Shown in pieces: positions 1 to 9,807 of a DNA stretch of 64,000 bases; within the stretch, counting starts at the first letter, position 1; each line of letters starts with the position of its first letter. This stretch comes from Butyrivibrio sp. MC2021 (GTDB lineage: Bacteria > Bacillota > Clostridia > Lachnospirales > Lachnospiraceae). Location of the stretch: positions 62,001-126,000 of the forward strand of contig NZ_JHXX01000005.1 in the NCBI RefSeq assembly GCF_000621605.1, in the 5' to 3' direction. Both the position numbers and the translations under genes were made by a program. The notes beneath the pieces were generated by a model. The model was not told where the DNA came from. It did not search any database and was given only the letters and a program-made list of their open reading frames with translations.

Positions 1-32
1 TTACTTCAACATCGCAACCAGGATGTTACACC

Positions 33-61
33 TTGTGCTATAACGAGGTTTGCCTGATAAT
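33..61 (+). promoter_or_regulatory. Possible sigma-A promoter for the ADA-like gene
   Basis: TTGTGC (33-38) and GATAAT (56-61) are separated by 17 bases, about 60 bases before the ATG at 121. The -35 matches TTGACA at only three positions, so this is a weak call. The ribosome site of the gene is AGAGGA at 108-113. The first 120 bases hold no recognisable gene; they may contain the tail of an upstream gene that cannot be identified from so little sequence. Confidence 0.3.
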
Positions 62-120
62 ATATTTATACAAAAAGGAGAAGGTAATTGGGGAAATAAT
101 CATATAGAGGAAATCTGTTT

Positions 121-2586
121 ATGACTTACTTCACATGCTTTTTTCTGGATAACGAAAAAGATATTATTGTTAGTCTGTATAAGGACCTGGACAAGATGCG
201 CTATGTCTTGTCCACACCTAATCACGGTACAGGCAATCTTATAAGGAATCTTGCGGGAATCTGCGGCCTTCCCCTTTCTCAGGACGAGAAGGGGATGCTG
301 GTGATCCGGGGCGAGGTTCCTTGTTTTATTGATGCCAATAATGAGGAGAGCTACATCTTCAGCCTGGGAGACATCGAGGTTGCCAGGATCTATTCCGACG
401 CCCGGGTCGAGATGAAGGCCGCCATCCCCGCTATTTCCAAGACTCTTATGAGTCAGACCAAGGATTACAGGCTGGGCATTGACAAGACTGTTTTCAAGAC
501 CTTTGTGAAAAAAGAACTGAAATTCCGGGCGGATCTTCATACCCACATGAACGGCAATCTCACGGGAGACATGCTCATCGCCCTGGGAATCTGCCATCAG
601 ATCAGATACCCCCTTTATTATGTAAAAAAACTGGGACTGGAGCTCACCGAGGAACAGTGGATAAGGGTCAACGCCCAGAGAAGCAAGGTCGCCAAGCAGT
701 TCATAACCTCAGAGCTCACCGGCAAATACCTGGATCGAAAGATCAACGACAACACCTATATCAATTTTGCGGACCTTATCCTTAACAACCTGGGTAACGC
801 CGAGATGAACATCGTCAAGATCCGGGGCTCCCTGGCTGTTATCAAGGACGGACAGGCCGTTTTTACCAATCTTGAGAAGGTCTACCTCTACCGCTATGTT
901 TTTTGCAAGGGAAAAGAGAGCGATGAAAAGATCGAGCTTCACAACGTGGAGCAGATCCCCGATGAGGACGTTAAGCGCTACCTGAAGCAGATGCTCATAG
1001 ACAGGGAAAATCCCGACTATTGCAACAATACCATATTCCAGGACAAGCTCCTGTGGATCGCCCGCTACTACAAGCGCCAGGGTGTCTGCTACGCCGAGAT
1101 CAGTGATACCACTCTGGTAAAAAAGTATGAGTCCATCGAGATGCTGCAGCAGGTCCATGAGGTCATGCCTAAAATATATCAGGAGACCGGCGTGATGATC
1201 CGGTTCCTGGCTGCCATGCGAAGGATTCCCCTCACCATTGTAAAAGATGCCGTGACTCCCGCGGATTATCTGGAGCAGAACCTGGCTGTTCTAAAGGCCA
1301 CCGCTCTGGATCCTTATGTTGCGGGCTGCGACTTTGTGGGAGAGGAGATAAACGATATCAGCACTCTTCGGCCTGTGTTCAAGGAAATCGTGAAGATCGC
1401 CGCCAAGGATCCCAGCTTTGTCATCAGGGTCCATGCGGGAGAAAATGACAGCCACAAGGACAACATCGCCAAGTCCATTCAGTGCGTCCAGGACTTTCTG
1501 GCGCCGGGGCAGCAGATGCCAAGGATGAGGCTCGGACACGGACTTTATACCTATTCCCTCAGATCCCAGAAGGGAAAAGAGGTTCTTAAGAAGCTCAAGG
1601 AAAACAACGTGGTGCTGGAGTTCCAGATAACCAGCAATGTAAGGCTAAATAACCTGAACTCCCTGGACAAACACCCTCTTCGTCAGTACTTAAAGCAGGG
1701 CATAAAGTGCGTTCAGGGCTCAGACGGAGCAGCTCTTTACGGCTCCAACTCCATCGATGAGGAGCTTTCACTGGAGCGTATGCTGGAGCTTTCAGAGAAG
1801 GACCTGCGGCTTATGAAGGAGACGGAGAGCGACATCATCGAAAAGAGCCGCATAGCTTATTCCGAGAAAAAAGCAGCCTTTTACGAGATGCTCAAGGGCC
1901 GTGACATGGAAGAGGTTCTTCTTGAGAAGATGCAGACCGTGAAGATCGCCAAGGGCAATGAGAAGACCGTTCCCAAGTTTGACGCCAACAGGGAGCTGAA
2001 GGATGAGATCGAGGAGCTTTCCTGGGAGCGCTTCCCCATTATCCTTTTGGGAGGCAGCTTTAACACCGAGAGCCGCGCCACCAAGGTGACCCCGGAGGGG
2101 GCCAGGCAGCTGGAGGATCTGATGAAATTCGCGGATCCCGAGGAAGCCTTTTTCATAATCGGACACAAGCTCTCAGGCTACGAGAAATATCTGCTTGAAC
2201 ATAATAAGAAAAAGTTTAAAATATATTCTGTTGTGCCTGCGCTCCTGACCCGAAAAGAGATAGACCGGTTAAAGGAAGCGAAGGTCAATATTCGTGTGTC
2301 TACGGAGACTGAAGGAATGGGCATCTACAAGAGCTTTAACTATGAGGTCTTTGAAAGACGCCCTTCGCTGGTGGTGGCCTTTGACGGAAACAGCGCCGGA
2401 GCCAATCTGATCCAGGAAGCCAAAAACGGAAAGGGAAGGTCTGCGATCCTGGTTTGGAGCCACTCCAGAACCCTGCAGCAGAAGGCAAGATCCCTGCAGG
2501 GATACGTGGAATTTTTTGATGAGAACGCGGGACTTGTGGCCCGGATAAAGGAGCTGCAGGCACGGTTTGAACCGCCTAAGCGTTGA
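121..2586 (+). CDS. Adenosine/AMP deaminase-like metallohydrolase fused to a C-terminal SLOG-like domain
   Basis: An 821-residue protein, more than twice the length of a normal adenosine deaminase (about 340). Three parts can be seen: an unrecognised N-terminal region (1-135); an amidohydrolase (TIM-barrel) deaminase domain (about 136-600) with zinc ligands His140 and His142 (DLHTHMNG), His438 in VHAGE with the proton-shuttling Glu441, His473 in RLGHG and Asp535 in GSDG; and a Rossmann-like C-terminal domain (about 637-805) opening with IILLGGSF, resembling the SLOG/LOG nucleotide-binding fold. The ADA family normally has SDDP or TDDP at the last motif; here the second Asp, which contacts the purine, is Gly536, so the substrate may not be plain adenosine. 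No signal peptide, so probably cytoplasmic. The lysozyme gene follows 17 bases downstream. The ADA-family call is firm, the SLOG assignment is moderate, and the biological role is unknown. Confidence 0.85.
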   Translation: MTYFTCFFLDNEKDIIVSLYKDLDKMRYVLSTPNHGTGNLIRNLAGICGLPLSQDEKGMLVIRGEVPCFIDANNEESYIFSLGDIEVARIYSDARVEMKAAIPAISKTLMSQTKDYRLGIDKTVFKTFVKKELKFRADLHTHMNGNLTGDMLIALGICHQIRYPLYYVKKLGLELTEEQWIRVNAQRSKVAKQFITSELTGKYLDRKINDNTYINFADLILNNLGNAEMNIVKIRGSLAVIKDGQAVFTNLEKVYLYRYVFCKGKESDEKIELHNVEQIPDEDVKRYLKQMLIDRENPDYCNNTIFQDKLLWIARYYKRQGVCYAEISDTTLVKKYESIEMLQQVHEVMPKIYQETGVMIRFLAAMRRIPLTIVKDAVTPADYLEQNLAVLKATALDPYVAGCDFVGEEINDISTLRPVFKEIVKIAAKDPSFVIRVHAGENDSHKDNIAKSIQCVQDFLAPGQQMPRMRLGHGLYTYSLRSQKGKEVLKKLKENNVVLEFQITSNVRLNNLNSLDKHPLRQYLKQGIKCVQGSDGAALYGSNSIDEELSLERMLELSEKDLRLMKETESDIIEKSRIAYSEKKAAFYEMLKGRDMEEVLLEKMQTVKIAKGNEKTVPKFDANRELKDEIEELSWERFPIILLGGSFNTESRATKVTPEGARQLEDLMKFADPEEAFFIIGHKLSGYEKYLLEHNKKKFKIYSVVPALLTRKEIDRLKEAKVNIRVSTETEGMGIYKSFNYEVFERRPSLVVAFDGNSAGANLIQEAKNGKGRSAILVWSHSRTLQQKARSLQGYVEFFDENAGLVARIKELQARFEPPKR

Positions 2587-2603
2587 TTATAACGAGGAGA
2601 AGT

Positions 2604-5600
2604 ATGAAGAAAAGGATTTGTGCATTAATACTTAGTTGTATGGTGGCCTTTACCGGGATGCCGGTAAGCGCTGCAGAGGATACAACGGAAGAGATAATTA
2701 TTGACAGTGATGCCGATTTTGTGGATTACGAAAGCCCGGAAACGGAGACAGTCGAGGATGGTTTGGAGTCAGACTCCGATTTGGAGGAGTGGCTTCAGAG
2801 ATACAACCTGACCATGAACGAGGACGGGGACTATCAGAGCATCGATGAGGAGGGACAGGTCTGGACCTACTACAGCGATGATCCGGAGCTTTACAAATAT
2901 TTCCCCAGGGAAGAGACGGAGCAGGATTCCATTCCCCTTCTGCTTCCCGAGGATGGGGATTATTCTTTTTTATCAGGTGGGAATACTGACCCCCATGTAT
3001 TCAAACTCAATCCCAGTCGGAAATACAGTTACCCCAAGTATTACAAGACTGATGATGACAGCAAGAGAGTGGATATCCACTACGGAATAGATATTTCCTC
3101 CTATCAGAAAAATGTTTCCCTGGAAAGCTTTCAGCGAATGAAAAATGAATACGGCATAGAGTTCGTATTTATCAGAGCAGGCCTTAGAGGCTGGGGCGAT
3201 GCGGGCAATATGAAGCCCGATGACTGCTTTGCCAATAACGCTCAGAATGCAGCTGCAGCAGGACTTAAGGTGGGAGCGTACTTCTTTTCCCAGGCTACAT
3301 CAGAGGACGAAGCCAGAGAGGAAGCGGAGTATTGTGATGACCTCATAGAGCCCTACAAAAATATCCTGAAGCTCCCGGTTATCATTGACTACGAATACAG
3401 CGGAGACCCGGGACGACTTCGTAAGGCGGGACTTACCCCTGAGCAGCATACAGCGATCGTAAACCGCTTCTGCTCCGTCATGAGAAGCAAAGGCTACAGT
3501 GCCGGAATCTATGCCAACAAGAGCATGCTTGCCCAGGACATGGTGCTGTCGGATATAAATTCTTCCAATTACATCTGGATGGCCAATTACGTGGAACCCA
3601 ATTCCGCAGGGATTTATGAGACCAGCTACAGCGGAAGGCTGGAGGCCTGGCAGTTCACCAGCTCCTTTACAGGCTTTCCCTCAGGAATGGTGGGCACTGC
3701 CAACGTGGATTTTGATTTCTGGTTCGGACCTTTTTCCAGAGTCAGCGACCAGTTGAAATATGATGCCAACGGCGGAACCGGCAAAACCGCAGCCACCAAG
3801 GGCTACACAGAGCAGGATGTCACCGTGGCCAAGTGCGGCTTTACCAATGCGGGCCACGAATTCGTGAAATGGAATACCGCAGCTGACGGCAGCGGTGATT
3901 CCTATCAGCCCGGAAATAAATATACTCTCACTGAGGGCGAAGATCTTCTGTATGCCATCTGGGAGATACAGTACTACACCCTGACCTTTGACAGCCGCGG
4001 AGGCAGCAGCGTTGACAGCGTTACTGCGGTTTATGATTCTCTAATAGGAGAACCCAAGGCACCGGTTCTCAAGGACTATATCTTTACAGGCTGGTACAAG
4101 GATGCGGCCTGCACTCTTTTGTGGGACTTTGAAAATGACAGACTTCGCCGGGACACCGTGCTCTATGCCGGCTGGAAGCTGGAGGAGAAGCTGGACTGGG
4201 GAGACCTGGATCTTCCTGAGAACGCCGATATCAAGGCCCTGTACGAGAGCCCTGATCAGGCCCCTCTTGAGATCATGGTTTACGACGTGGAAAAGAGCGT
4301 AAGCTACACAGGAAAGCCTGTGACCTTCCCGGGAATAAGAGTCTTTTACGGGAAAAAGCAGTTAAGGCCTGCTACAGACTATACTGTTAAATACAAGAAC
4401 AATACCAACGCAGGAACAGCAAGGCTTATCATAACAGGCAAGGGTAACTACGACAGCACCAGAACTGTGGAGTTTGAGATCGCACCTCTGGAGATCACAG
4501 GAAAGGTCATGGCTCCAGATATCAGGCTTTCATACACCGGCAAAGTCCAGAAGGGCAAGACCGATGTATCCTATATTAAAGAGGACGGCTCCGGAACAAC
4601 ACTTCTTACAGCGGGCAAGGATTATGACTACAGCTATCAGGGAGACTTAAAGGGTAGAGCAGATGAGGACACAGACTATATCGTGACCGTGATAGGTAAG
4701 GGCAATTACAAAGGAACAGCCACCTTTACCGAGACGATCCTCAAAAAGCAGACAGAGCAGATTCCTGTAAGCAAGCTGAAGGTAAAGGCCATCAAAGCCC
4801 AGAAACTTGCTCTGGATGAGGAAGGAAAGCTCCAAAGTGCGGAACCCCTCCTTACAGTGACCTATAAAAAGGCGCCTGTAGCCTTAAGCGAAGAGGACGG
4901 CTATGTCATTGAGAAGTACACCGACAACGACAGGGCCGGCACCGCATCGGTATATATCCGGGGAACCGGCAGATTTACAGGAACCGCCAGGTTCACCTTC
5001 AAGGTCAGCGCGATTCCCATGAAGAATGTGAAGGTAGAGGGAATCAGCCCGCAGAAGGACTTTACAGGAAGCCCCGTTACCCAGGAGGGCAATTACAGAC
5101 TCACTTACACAAGTCCTGAGGGAAGAACTTTCGAGCTGAGAGAGGGAGAGCATTTTGAAGTCTCCTATCTTAACAATATCAAGGCAGGAAAAAAGGCTTC
5201 AGTGGTATTTACCGGAATAGGAGCCTTTGGTGGCACTAGCAAAAAGTCTTTTACCATAAATAAAGTGTCCCTGGGCAGCGGCACTGTGAAAAGCCCTGAG
5301 ATCACAGTGGGACTGGAAAAGATTCAGTACTACAGCATGGGCGGCGTAAAGCCCCAGGTGAGCCTTGAGTATAACAAGGACGACGTCAGCTACAAGCTGG
5401 TAAAGGGCAAGGACTACAGCCTTAAATATGCCAATAACACAGCAGTGACCGGTGCAGGAAGCAAGGCCTCCGTCACCATAACCGGCAAGGGAAGCTTTAA
5501 GGGAAGCATCAAAGAGGAATTTGAGATAAAGCCAGAGAACCTGGGAATCCTTAAGGTCACCGCTTCTGATGTGGTTTATAAATACAAGAAAAACATCTGC

Positions 5601-6098
5601 AAGACCACAGTGACCATCACCGACCTTCAGGGCAAAAAGCTGGCGGTGGGCACGGATTTCAGTAAGAAGATTCAGTATACCTACGCCCAGGCAGTGGAGG
5701 TTAACGGAGAAATCAGAAATGAGGGAGACTTCGTTCTTTCCACGGACATCGTTCCGCCGGGAACCCGCATCAAAGCTACGGTTATAGGTATCGGTAATTT
5801 CCAGGGAGAGGGCAGTGCCATTTTCCGTTTTGTGGGAACCAGCATAGCCGGTGCCAAGGTCAAGATCGCCGATCAGTATTACACAGGACGTCCGGTTTAT
5901 CTTGATAAGGATGACATCATTTCCGTGACTCTGGGAAAAGAGCTGATACTTCCTGAGAACTACGAGATTGTACCGGGAAGCTATGTGAACAATATAAATA
6001 AGGGAACCGCATCTGTCACACTTCGCGGAGTGGGGGACTATGGCGGAACCGTTACGGCAACCTTCAAGATAGCGCCAAAGAGCATAACAACAAAATAA
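2604..6098 (+). CDS. Secreted GH25 lysozyme with InlB-type and Ig-like repeats
   Basis: The ATG at 2604 is preferred over the in-frame TTG at 2583 because CGAGGAG lies just before it and a signal peptide (MKKRICALILS..., cleavage near VSAAE) then starts at once. The product has 1164 residues. The GH25 domain (about 155-375) cleaves the beta-1,4 MurNAc-GlcNAc bond of peptidoglycan; the catalytic acids are visible in YGIDISSYQ and IIDYEYSG. Next come two InlB B-repeat/Flg_new-like modules (about 382-529; YDANGGTG, TGWYKD), then about seven Ig-like repeats to the C-terminus, each with a pattern such as DYTVKYKNN...G.GNY.G. An acidic region (about 25-120) separates signal peptide and enzyme. No LPXTG sorting signal is seen, so it is probably released or held by its repeats. 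Likely a wall-remodelling enzyme. The same type of repeats recurs in the cysteine peptidase at 49.6-53.2 kb. Confidence 0.9.
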   Translation: MKKRICALILSCMVAFTGMPVSAAEDTTEEIIIDSDADFVDYESPETETVEDGLESDSDLEEWLQRYNLTMNEDGDYQSIDEEGQVWTYYSDDPELYKYFPREETEQDSIPLLLPEDGDYSFLSGGNTDPHVFKLNPSRKYSYPKYYKTDDDSKRVDIHYGIDISSYQKNVSLESFQRMKNEYGIEFVFIRAGLRGWGDAGNMKPDDCFANNAQNAAAAGLKVGAYFFSQATSEDEAREEAEYCDDLIEPYKNILKLPVIIDYEYSGDPGRLRKAGLTPEQHTAIVNRFCSVMRSKGYSAGIYANKSMLAQDMVLSDINSSNYIWMANYVEPNSAGIYETSYSGRLEAWQFTSSFTGFPSGMVGTANVDFDFWFGPFSRVSDQLKYDANGGTGKTAATKGYTEQDVTVAKCGFTNAGHEFVKWNTAADGSGDSYQPGNKYTLTEGEDLLYAIWEIQYYTLTFDSRGGSSVDSVTAVYDSLIGEPKAPVLKDYIFTGWYKDAACTLLWDFENDRLRRDTVLYAGWKLEEKLDWGDLDLPENADIKALYESPDQAPLEIMVYDVEKSVSYTGKPVTFPGIRVFYGKKQLRPATDYTVKYKNNTNAGTARLIITGKGNYDSTRTVEFEIAPLEITGKVMAPDIRLSYTGKVQKGKTDVSYIKEDGSGTTLLTAGKDYDYSYQGDLKGRADEDTDYIVTVIGKGNYKGTATFTETILKKQTEQIPVSKLKVKAIKAQKLALDEEGKLQSAEPLLTVTYKKAPVALSEEDGYVIEKYTDNDRAGTASVYIRGTGRFTGTARFTFKVSAIPMKNVKVEGISPQKDFTGSPVTQEGNYRLTYTSPEGRTFELREGEHFEVSYLNNIKAGKKASVVFTGIGAFGGTSKKSFTINKVSLGSGTVKSPEITVGLEKIQYYSMGGVKPQVSLEYNKDDVSYKLVKGKDYSLKYANNTAVTGAGSKASVTITGKGSFKGSIKEEFEIKPENLGILKVTASDVVYKYKKNICKTTVTITDLQGKKLAVGTDFSKKIQYTYAQAVEVNGEIRNEGDFVLSTDIVPPGTRIKATVIGIGNFQGEGSAIFRFVGTSIAGAKVKIADQYYTGRPVYLDKDDIISVTLGKELILPENYEIVPGSYVNNINKGTASVTLRGVGDYGGTVTATFKIAPKSITTK

Positions 6099-6109
6099 GA
6101 GAATAAAAA

Positions 6110-6150
6110 TCGGGACGGCTCCCTGTTTACCGGGGAACCGTCCCGTTTAA
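6110..6150. terminator. Bidirectional terminator between lysozyme and chemotaxis genes
   Basis: CGGGACGG (6111-6118) pairs with CCGTCCCG (6138-6145), with further TCCC/GGGGA pairing inside. It has AAAAA before and TTTAA after the stem, and lies between two convergent stop codons. Confidence 0.8.
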
Positions 6151-6167
6151 TATATTTAAAGGATGTA

Positions 6168-8195
6168 TTATGACTTGAAGAATTCCATTTCCTTATTGAG
6201 TTCCTCGGCAACATCTTTCAGGCTGCTGGCGGAACCTGCAAGGGTAGTAACTGTTGCGGAGAGCTCCTGCATGGAAGCACCGGTCTCTTCTGAGGATGCT
6301 GCATTCTCTTCGGAGATGGCGCTCAGAGCACTCATGGTGTCAACAACGGCATTCTTGGAAGATTCGCAGGTGTCTGCACCCTGGGAGATAAGCTTTACTC
6401 CGCCTACGGTGCTGCTGATATCAGCTAACATTCCGTTAACGGCGTCAAGGGTCTCACCGAGAGCGATCTGCTGATCCTGGTTGCCCTGCTTAACGTCCTC
6501 AGCGGCCTGAACTGCAGCCTGGGACTGGTCGAGAAGGATATCCATCTCTTTTCTGATATCATCAGCCATTTCCTTGGAGTCATCTGCAAGCTTACCGATC
6601 TCCTCAGCAACAACCGCAAAGCCTTTTCCTGCTTCGCCGGCTCTTGCGGCCTCGATGGAGGCGTTCAGTGACAGAAGGTTGGTCTGGGTGGCGATGGATG
6701 CGATACCCTCAACCTTGTTGTTGATATTAGCAACAGCTTCCTGAGTAGCTGCGATAGTCTTTGAGATCTCGTCGATCTTGGCTGTCATTCCGGCTGAGGA
6801 ATCCTGCAGTGAAGAAAGGGAATTGCTGGAAACTTCTGAAGCTTCCTTCATCTTTTCTGCCAGATTGGAGAGACTGTCTGTTGAGGACTGAACATCGGCA
6901 ACCGCATCGCCGATTCTTCCTACATTCTCAGAAGCGTTCTGAATCTCGTCAGCCTGCTGGGTAGCACCGGAAGCAATTTCCTGAACCGCATTGGATACGT
7001 CCTCTGCGGTCTGGGAGATCTGATTGGCCATATCCGAGAGTTCCTCGGAGGAACTGCCCACACTGGCAGCTGAGGATTTGATATTTGTAACTATGGCGCT
7101 CAGTCTGTCTACAACAGTGTTGGTGCTGTTTATCATAAGGCCGAACTCGTCTTTTCGACCTTGGAATTTATCTATCTTATGGAAACGACCTTCTGCCAGT
7201 TCTGCTAAAGATTCGCTGACAACGTTGAGAACGTCGGTAAAGGCTTTTCCTACAAATACAGAGATCACGGCTACAATGATGGCCATTACAACAGCCAGAA
7301 CTATGAGGATCATAGCGGACTGTCTTGCAGAAGCAAGAACGGAGTTGGAATCTGTTGCTGCACATACCATGAAGCCGGTGTTGGGCTCTTTTGAATATGC
7401 AACATAGGCATCATAGCCCTTGCCGGTATCGACAAAGTAGAAACCGCTGTCCTTGCCGGAGGTCATGAACTCAGATTTATCTCTCATTTCCTCTTCATGC
7501 TCACCGTTTCCGATCTTATACTGGGAATGAGCGGCAACACGGCCTGTTCTGTCAACGATAAAGGCATCCTTGGCCTCTTTTTCCAGGAAAGTATGAAGGT
7601 CATCCAGATTGTAGTTTCTCTGGATGATGGCGTAAACATTGGTTCCGTCGGTGACAGGAGCTGAGAAGGTAACCTGTCTGGCACCGGTGGAAGAACTGAT
7701 GATTACGTCAGAAATATAGGCATGACCTGCCATTGCCTGCTTGAAATAATCTCTTTCATGAACATCAACCAGCTTACCGCCATCAGTACGGAAGAGCTGC
7801 ATGCCGTCTGCGCCGGTGAGAGTTGTGGCATTGCCGTCATTAAGAACCGAATCTACACCCTGAAGTGTACTTAGGATAACGTCGTCTCCGATACCGGCTT
7901 CAGGAGCTGTAACATACGCGATGATGGTAGGGTTTTGCCCGGCCTGACGGATAAGGTCCATGTTCTGCTCAATAATGGACTCGAAGGAAGCCCTGATATA
8001 AACTGCCTGCCATTCCAGGGATTCCTGGGCATCCTTCATGGCTTTGTTGGTGGAAGTGAAGTAGCTCACCGCGGTGGAAATTACCAAGGGAACCACTGCT
8101 ATAGCCACCAGCAGCATAATGAGTAAGCTTTTGATACTGTTAAAAAAACCGATTTTTGGAGCATTTGTTTTCTTCTCTTTGATTTCTTTCGCCAT
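6168..8195 (-). CDS. Methyl-accepting chemotaxis protein with periplasm-facing dCACHE-type sensor
   Basis: Transmembrane chemoreceptor of 675 residues. The start at 8195 is preferred over 8216 because GGAGGG lies 4 bases before this ATG and nothing like it precedes the upstream one. Layout: short basic N-terminus, first membrane helix (about 22-45), an extracellular sensor region (about 45-290) with the [12 protein letters not shown] signature of dCACHE domains, a second membrane helix, HAMP linker, and a long cytoplasmic coiled coil with the highly conserved hairpin tip ([20 protein letters not shown], then EEIGKLAD). It should signal through CheA/CheW, which are not in this window. The ligand cannot be predicted. 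Single gene, convergent with the lysozyme and sharing its terminator. Confidence 0.93.
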   Translation of the reverse strand: MAKEIKEKKTNAPKIGFFNSIKSLLIMLLVAIAVVPLVISTAVSYFTSTNKAMKDAQESLEWQAVYIRASFESIIEQNMDLIRQAGQNPTIIAYVTAPEAGIGDDVILSTLQGVDSVLNDGNATTLTGADGMQLFRTDGGKLVDVHERDYFKQAMAGHAYISDVIISSSTGARQVTFSAPVTDGTNVYAIIQRNYNLDDLHTFLEKEAKDAFIVDRTGRVAAHSQYKIGNGEHEEEMRDKSEFMTSGKDSGFYFVDTGKGYDAYVAYSKEPNTGFMVCAATDSNSVLASARQSAMILIVLAVVMAIIVAVISVFVGKAFTDVLNVVSESLAELAEGRFHKIDKFQGRKDEFGLMINSTNTVVDRLSAIVTNIKSSAASVGSSSEELSDMANQISQTAEDVSNAVQEIASGATQQADEIQNASENVGRIGDAVADVQSSTDSLSNLAEKMKEASEVSSNSLSSLQDSSAGMTAKIDEISKTIAATQEAVANINNKVEGIASIATQTNLLSLNASIEAARAGEAGKGFAVVAEEIGKLADDSKEMADDIRKEMDILLDQSQAAVQAAEDVKQGNQDQQIALGETLDAVNGMLADISSTVGGVKLISQGADTCESSKNAVVDTMSALSAISEENAASSEETGASMQELSATVTTLAGSASSLKDVAEELNKEMEFFKS

Positions 8196-8349
8196 AATAC
8201 CCTCCATTTTTGCCATTAAGGCATCGTATACAAGGATTATAGTCCAAATTATAAAGAAAAGTTATCAGTTTAGCGTATTATAATAAACATTTAATACTTT
8301 ATTGACCAATCCGCAGTAAACGATTTCGGTTAGTAGCCTCCGAGAAGTA

Positions 8350-8358
8350 TGCTATAAT
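8350..8358 (+). promoter_or_regulatory. Extended -10 promoter for the HtrA-like gene
   Basis: TGCTATAAT is a perfect extended -10 (TGn-TATAAT); no good -35 lies 17 bases upstream, as is common when the TG is present. The sequence TATAGGTGCAAAATG follows 7 bases later (8366-8380) and resembles motifs after the -10 elements at 41649 and about 62192. Confidence 0.55.
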
Positions 8359-8409
8359 GTTGAAGTATAGGTGCAAAATGCCCAAAATATAAGCAAAGAA
8401 GGTTATATT

Positions 8410-9759
8410 ATGCCCCTTAATAACGACGAGAATAAAAAGGCACCCCTGGCCAATACTGACTTTATCAGCGAGAAGATAAAGCAGCGTCCCATCAATAAAA
8501 AGAAGCTCTTTCGGAGAACCATGATAACGGTGACTCTGGCAGTGCTGTTTGGCATAGTTGCCTGTTTCACATTTCTTTTTCTTCAGCCTGTTTTCAGTGA
8601 CAGGATGTTCCCGGAAAAGGAGCCTGAGGAGGTATCATTTCCTGCGGAATCAGCCAGTGACGAGCTGACACCGGAGGAGATGTTTGCGGATGACAACGAG
8701 ATTGCCGCCAGTGAGGCTCAGAGCTTTGAAGCCAGCCAGAAGGATCAGATCGATGAAGCCATTGCTTCCTACGCCTTTGATTCTTCCGATTACGGCAAGA
8801 TGATGAATTCTCTTAAGGATCTGGCCACCACCGCCAACCGCAGCATGGTTAAGGTAACTGCAGTGACCAGCGATGCCAACTGGTTCAGCGAATCCTTTGA
8901 AAACAGCGGAACCACCTCCGGTGTTATTGTGGCGGACAACGGCATCAGCATTTTTATCCTGGCACCCTACAGCGCGGTGGAGGAAGCAGAGAGCATCAGG
9001 GTTACCTTCTGTGATAACACTTCAGCCCAGGCCACTATACGCCTGGCGGATTCCATCAGCAGATTCTGCGTTATAACAGTGAGACATTCCGTTATTCCTG
9101 ATGGCACCATGGATCATATTCTTGTGGCGCCCCTTGGAAGCTCCAATTCCAACAGCATCACCGGAAGACCGGTAATCGCGGTGGGAAGCCCCATCGGAGT
9201 CCAGGATTCCATAGCTTACGGCATCATCACTTCTGAAAAGATGCCCCTGGACATGGCGGATTCGGATTACAAGCTCCTGACCACCGACATCCTTGGAAGC
9301 AGCTCCGGCAGCGGTGCACTGATCAACTTGACAGGACAGGTTGTGGGAATAATCGATATGTCCCATGCCACGGAGGATCTCAAGAACAATATCTGTGCGG
9401 TGGGAATTACTGAGCTTAAGAGCCTTATCGAGGACCTTTCCAATCTTCACGAAAGGGCATACCTGGGAGTTCACGGAACCACGATTCCTGATGATATCCG
9501 GGCGCAGCAGAACATTCCTGCGGGAGCCTATATAACCCAGACAGAGCTTAACTCCCCGGCCATGAAGGCGGGCATTCAGAGCGGCGATATCATAACTGCC
9601 ATAGATGACGTGGAAGTTGCGAGTTATGAACTTTTGGTTAATAAGCTTGCAGGCTTTAAACCGGATGATATAATTACAGTTACTGTTATGAGACAGGCGC
9701 CTTCCGACTATATCAGCCTTGATATTGAGGTGACTTTGGAGAGCTCCACCCATAATTGA
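8410..9759 (+). CDS. HtrA/DegP-like membrane protein, probably a pseudoprotease, with PDZ domain
   Basis: A 449-residue protein. The ATG at 8410 follows AAAGAAGG; an in-frame GTG at 8371 lacks a ribosome site. A cytoplasmic basic stretch is followed by one membrane helix (about 35-57), a Glu/Ser-rich linker, a trypsin-like HtrA domain (about 140-340) and a C-terminal PDZ domain (about 345-440; YLGVHGT...SGDIITAIDD). HtrA proteases normally use His (TNNHVV), Asp (SDIAL) and Ser (GNSGG). Here the His segment reads FILAPYSAVEEA with no histidine, the Asp segment reads SRFCVITV with Arg in the Asp position, and the Ser segment reads GSSSGSGAL, where the aligned catalytic position is Gly. The fold is kept (VIAVGSPIG, ALINLTGQVVGI) but the triad is not. 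It is likely an inactive, extracytoplasmic binding or regulatory protein. Confidence 0.85.
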   Translation: MPLNNDENKKAPLANTDFISEKIKQRPINKKKLFRRTMITVTLAVLFGIVACFTFLFLQPVFSDRMFPEKEPEEVSFPAESASDELTPEEMFADDNEIAASEAQSFEASQKDQIDEAIASYAFDSSDYGKMMNSLKDLATTANRSMVKVTAVTSDANWFSESFENSGTTSGVIVADNGISIFILAPYSAVEEAESIRVTFCDNTSAQATIRLADSISRFCVITVRHSVIPDGTMDHILVAPLGSSNSNSITGRPVIAVGSPIGVQDSIAYGIITSEKMPLDMADSDYKLLTTDILGSSSGSGALINLTGQVVGIIDMSHATEDLKNNICAVGITELKSLIEDLSNLHERAYLGVHGTTIPDDIRAQQNIPAGAYITQTELNSPAMKAGIQSGDIITAIDDVEVASYELLVNKLAGFKPDDIITVTVMRQAPSDYISLDIEVTLESSTHN

Positions 9760-9807
9760 TTTTTGGAAAAATAAATATTTTTTAGATTTAGAAATGAGGA
9801 AATATTA

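Noticed and set aside
121-2586. RADAR-type anti-phage system
   Set aside because: The deaminase is not next to a RdrA-type ATPase, and its fused SLOG-like domain is not part of RADAR. Only the deaminase fold is shared.
9022-9753. 243-codon open frame on the minus strand
   Set aside because: Shadow of the HtrA-like gene, no ribosome site and no recognisable domain.
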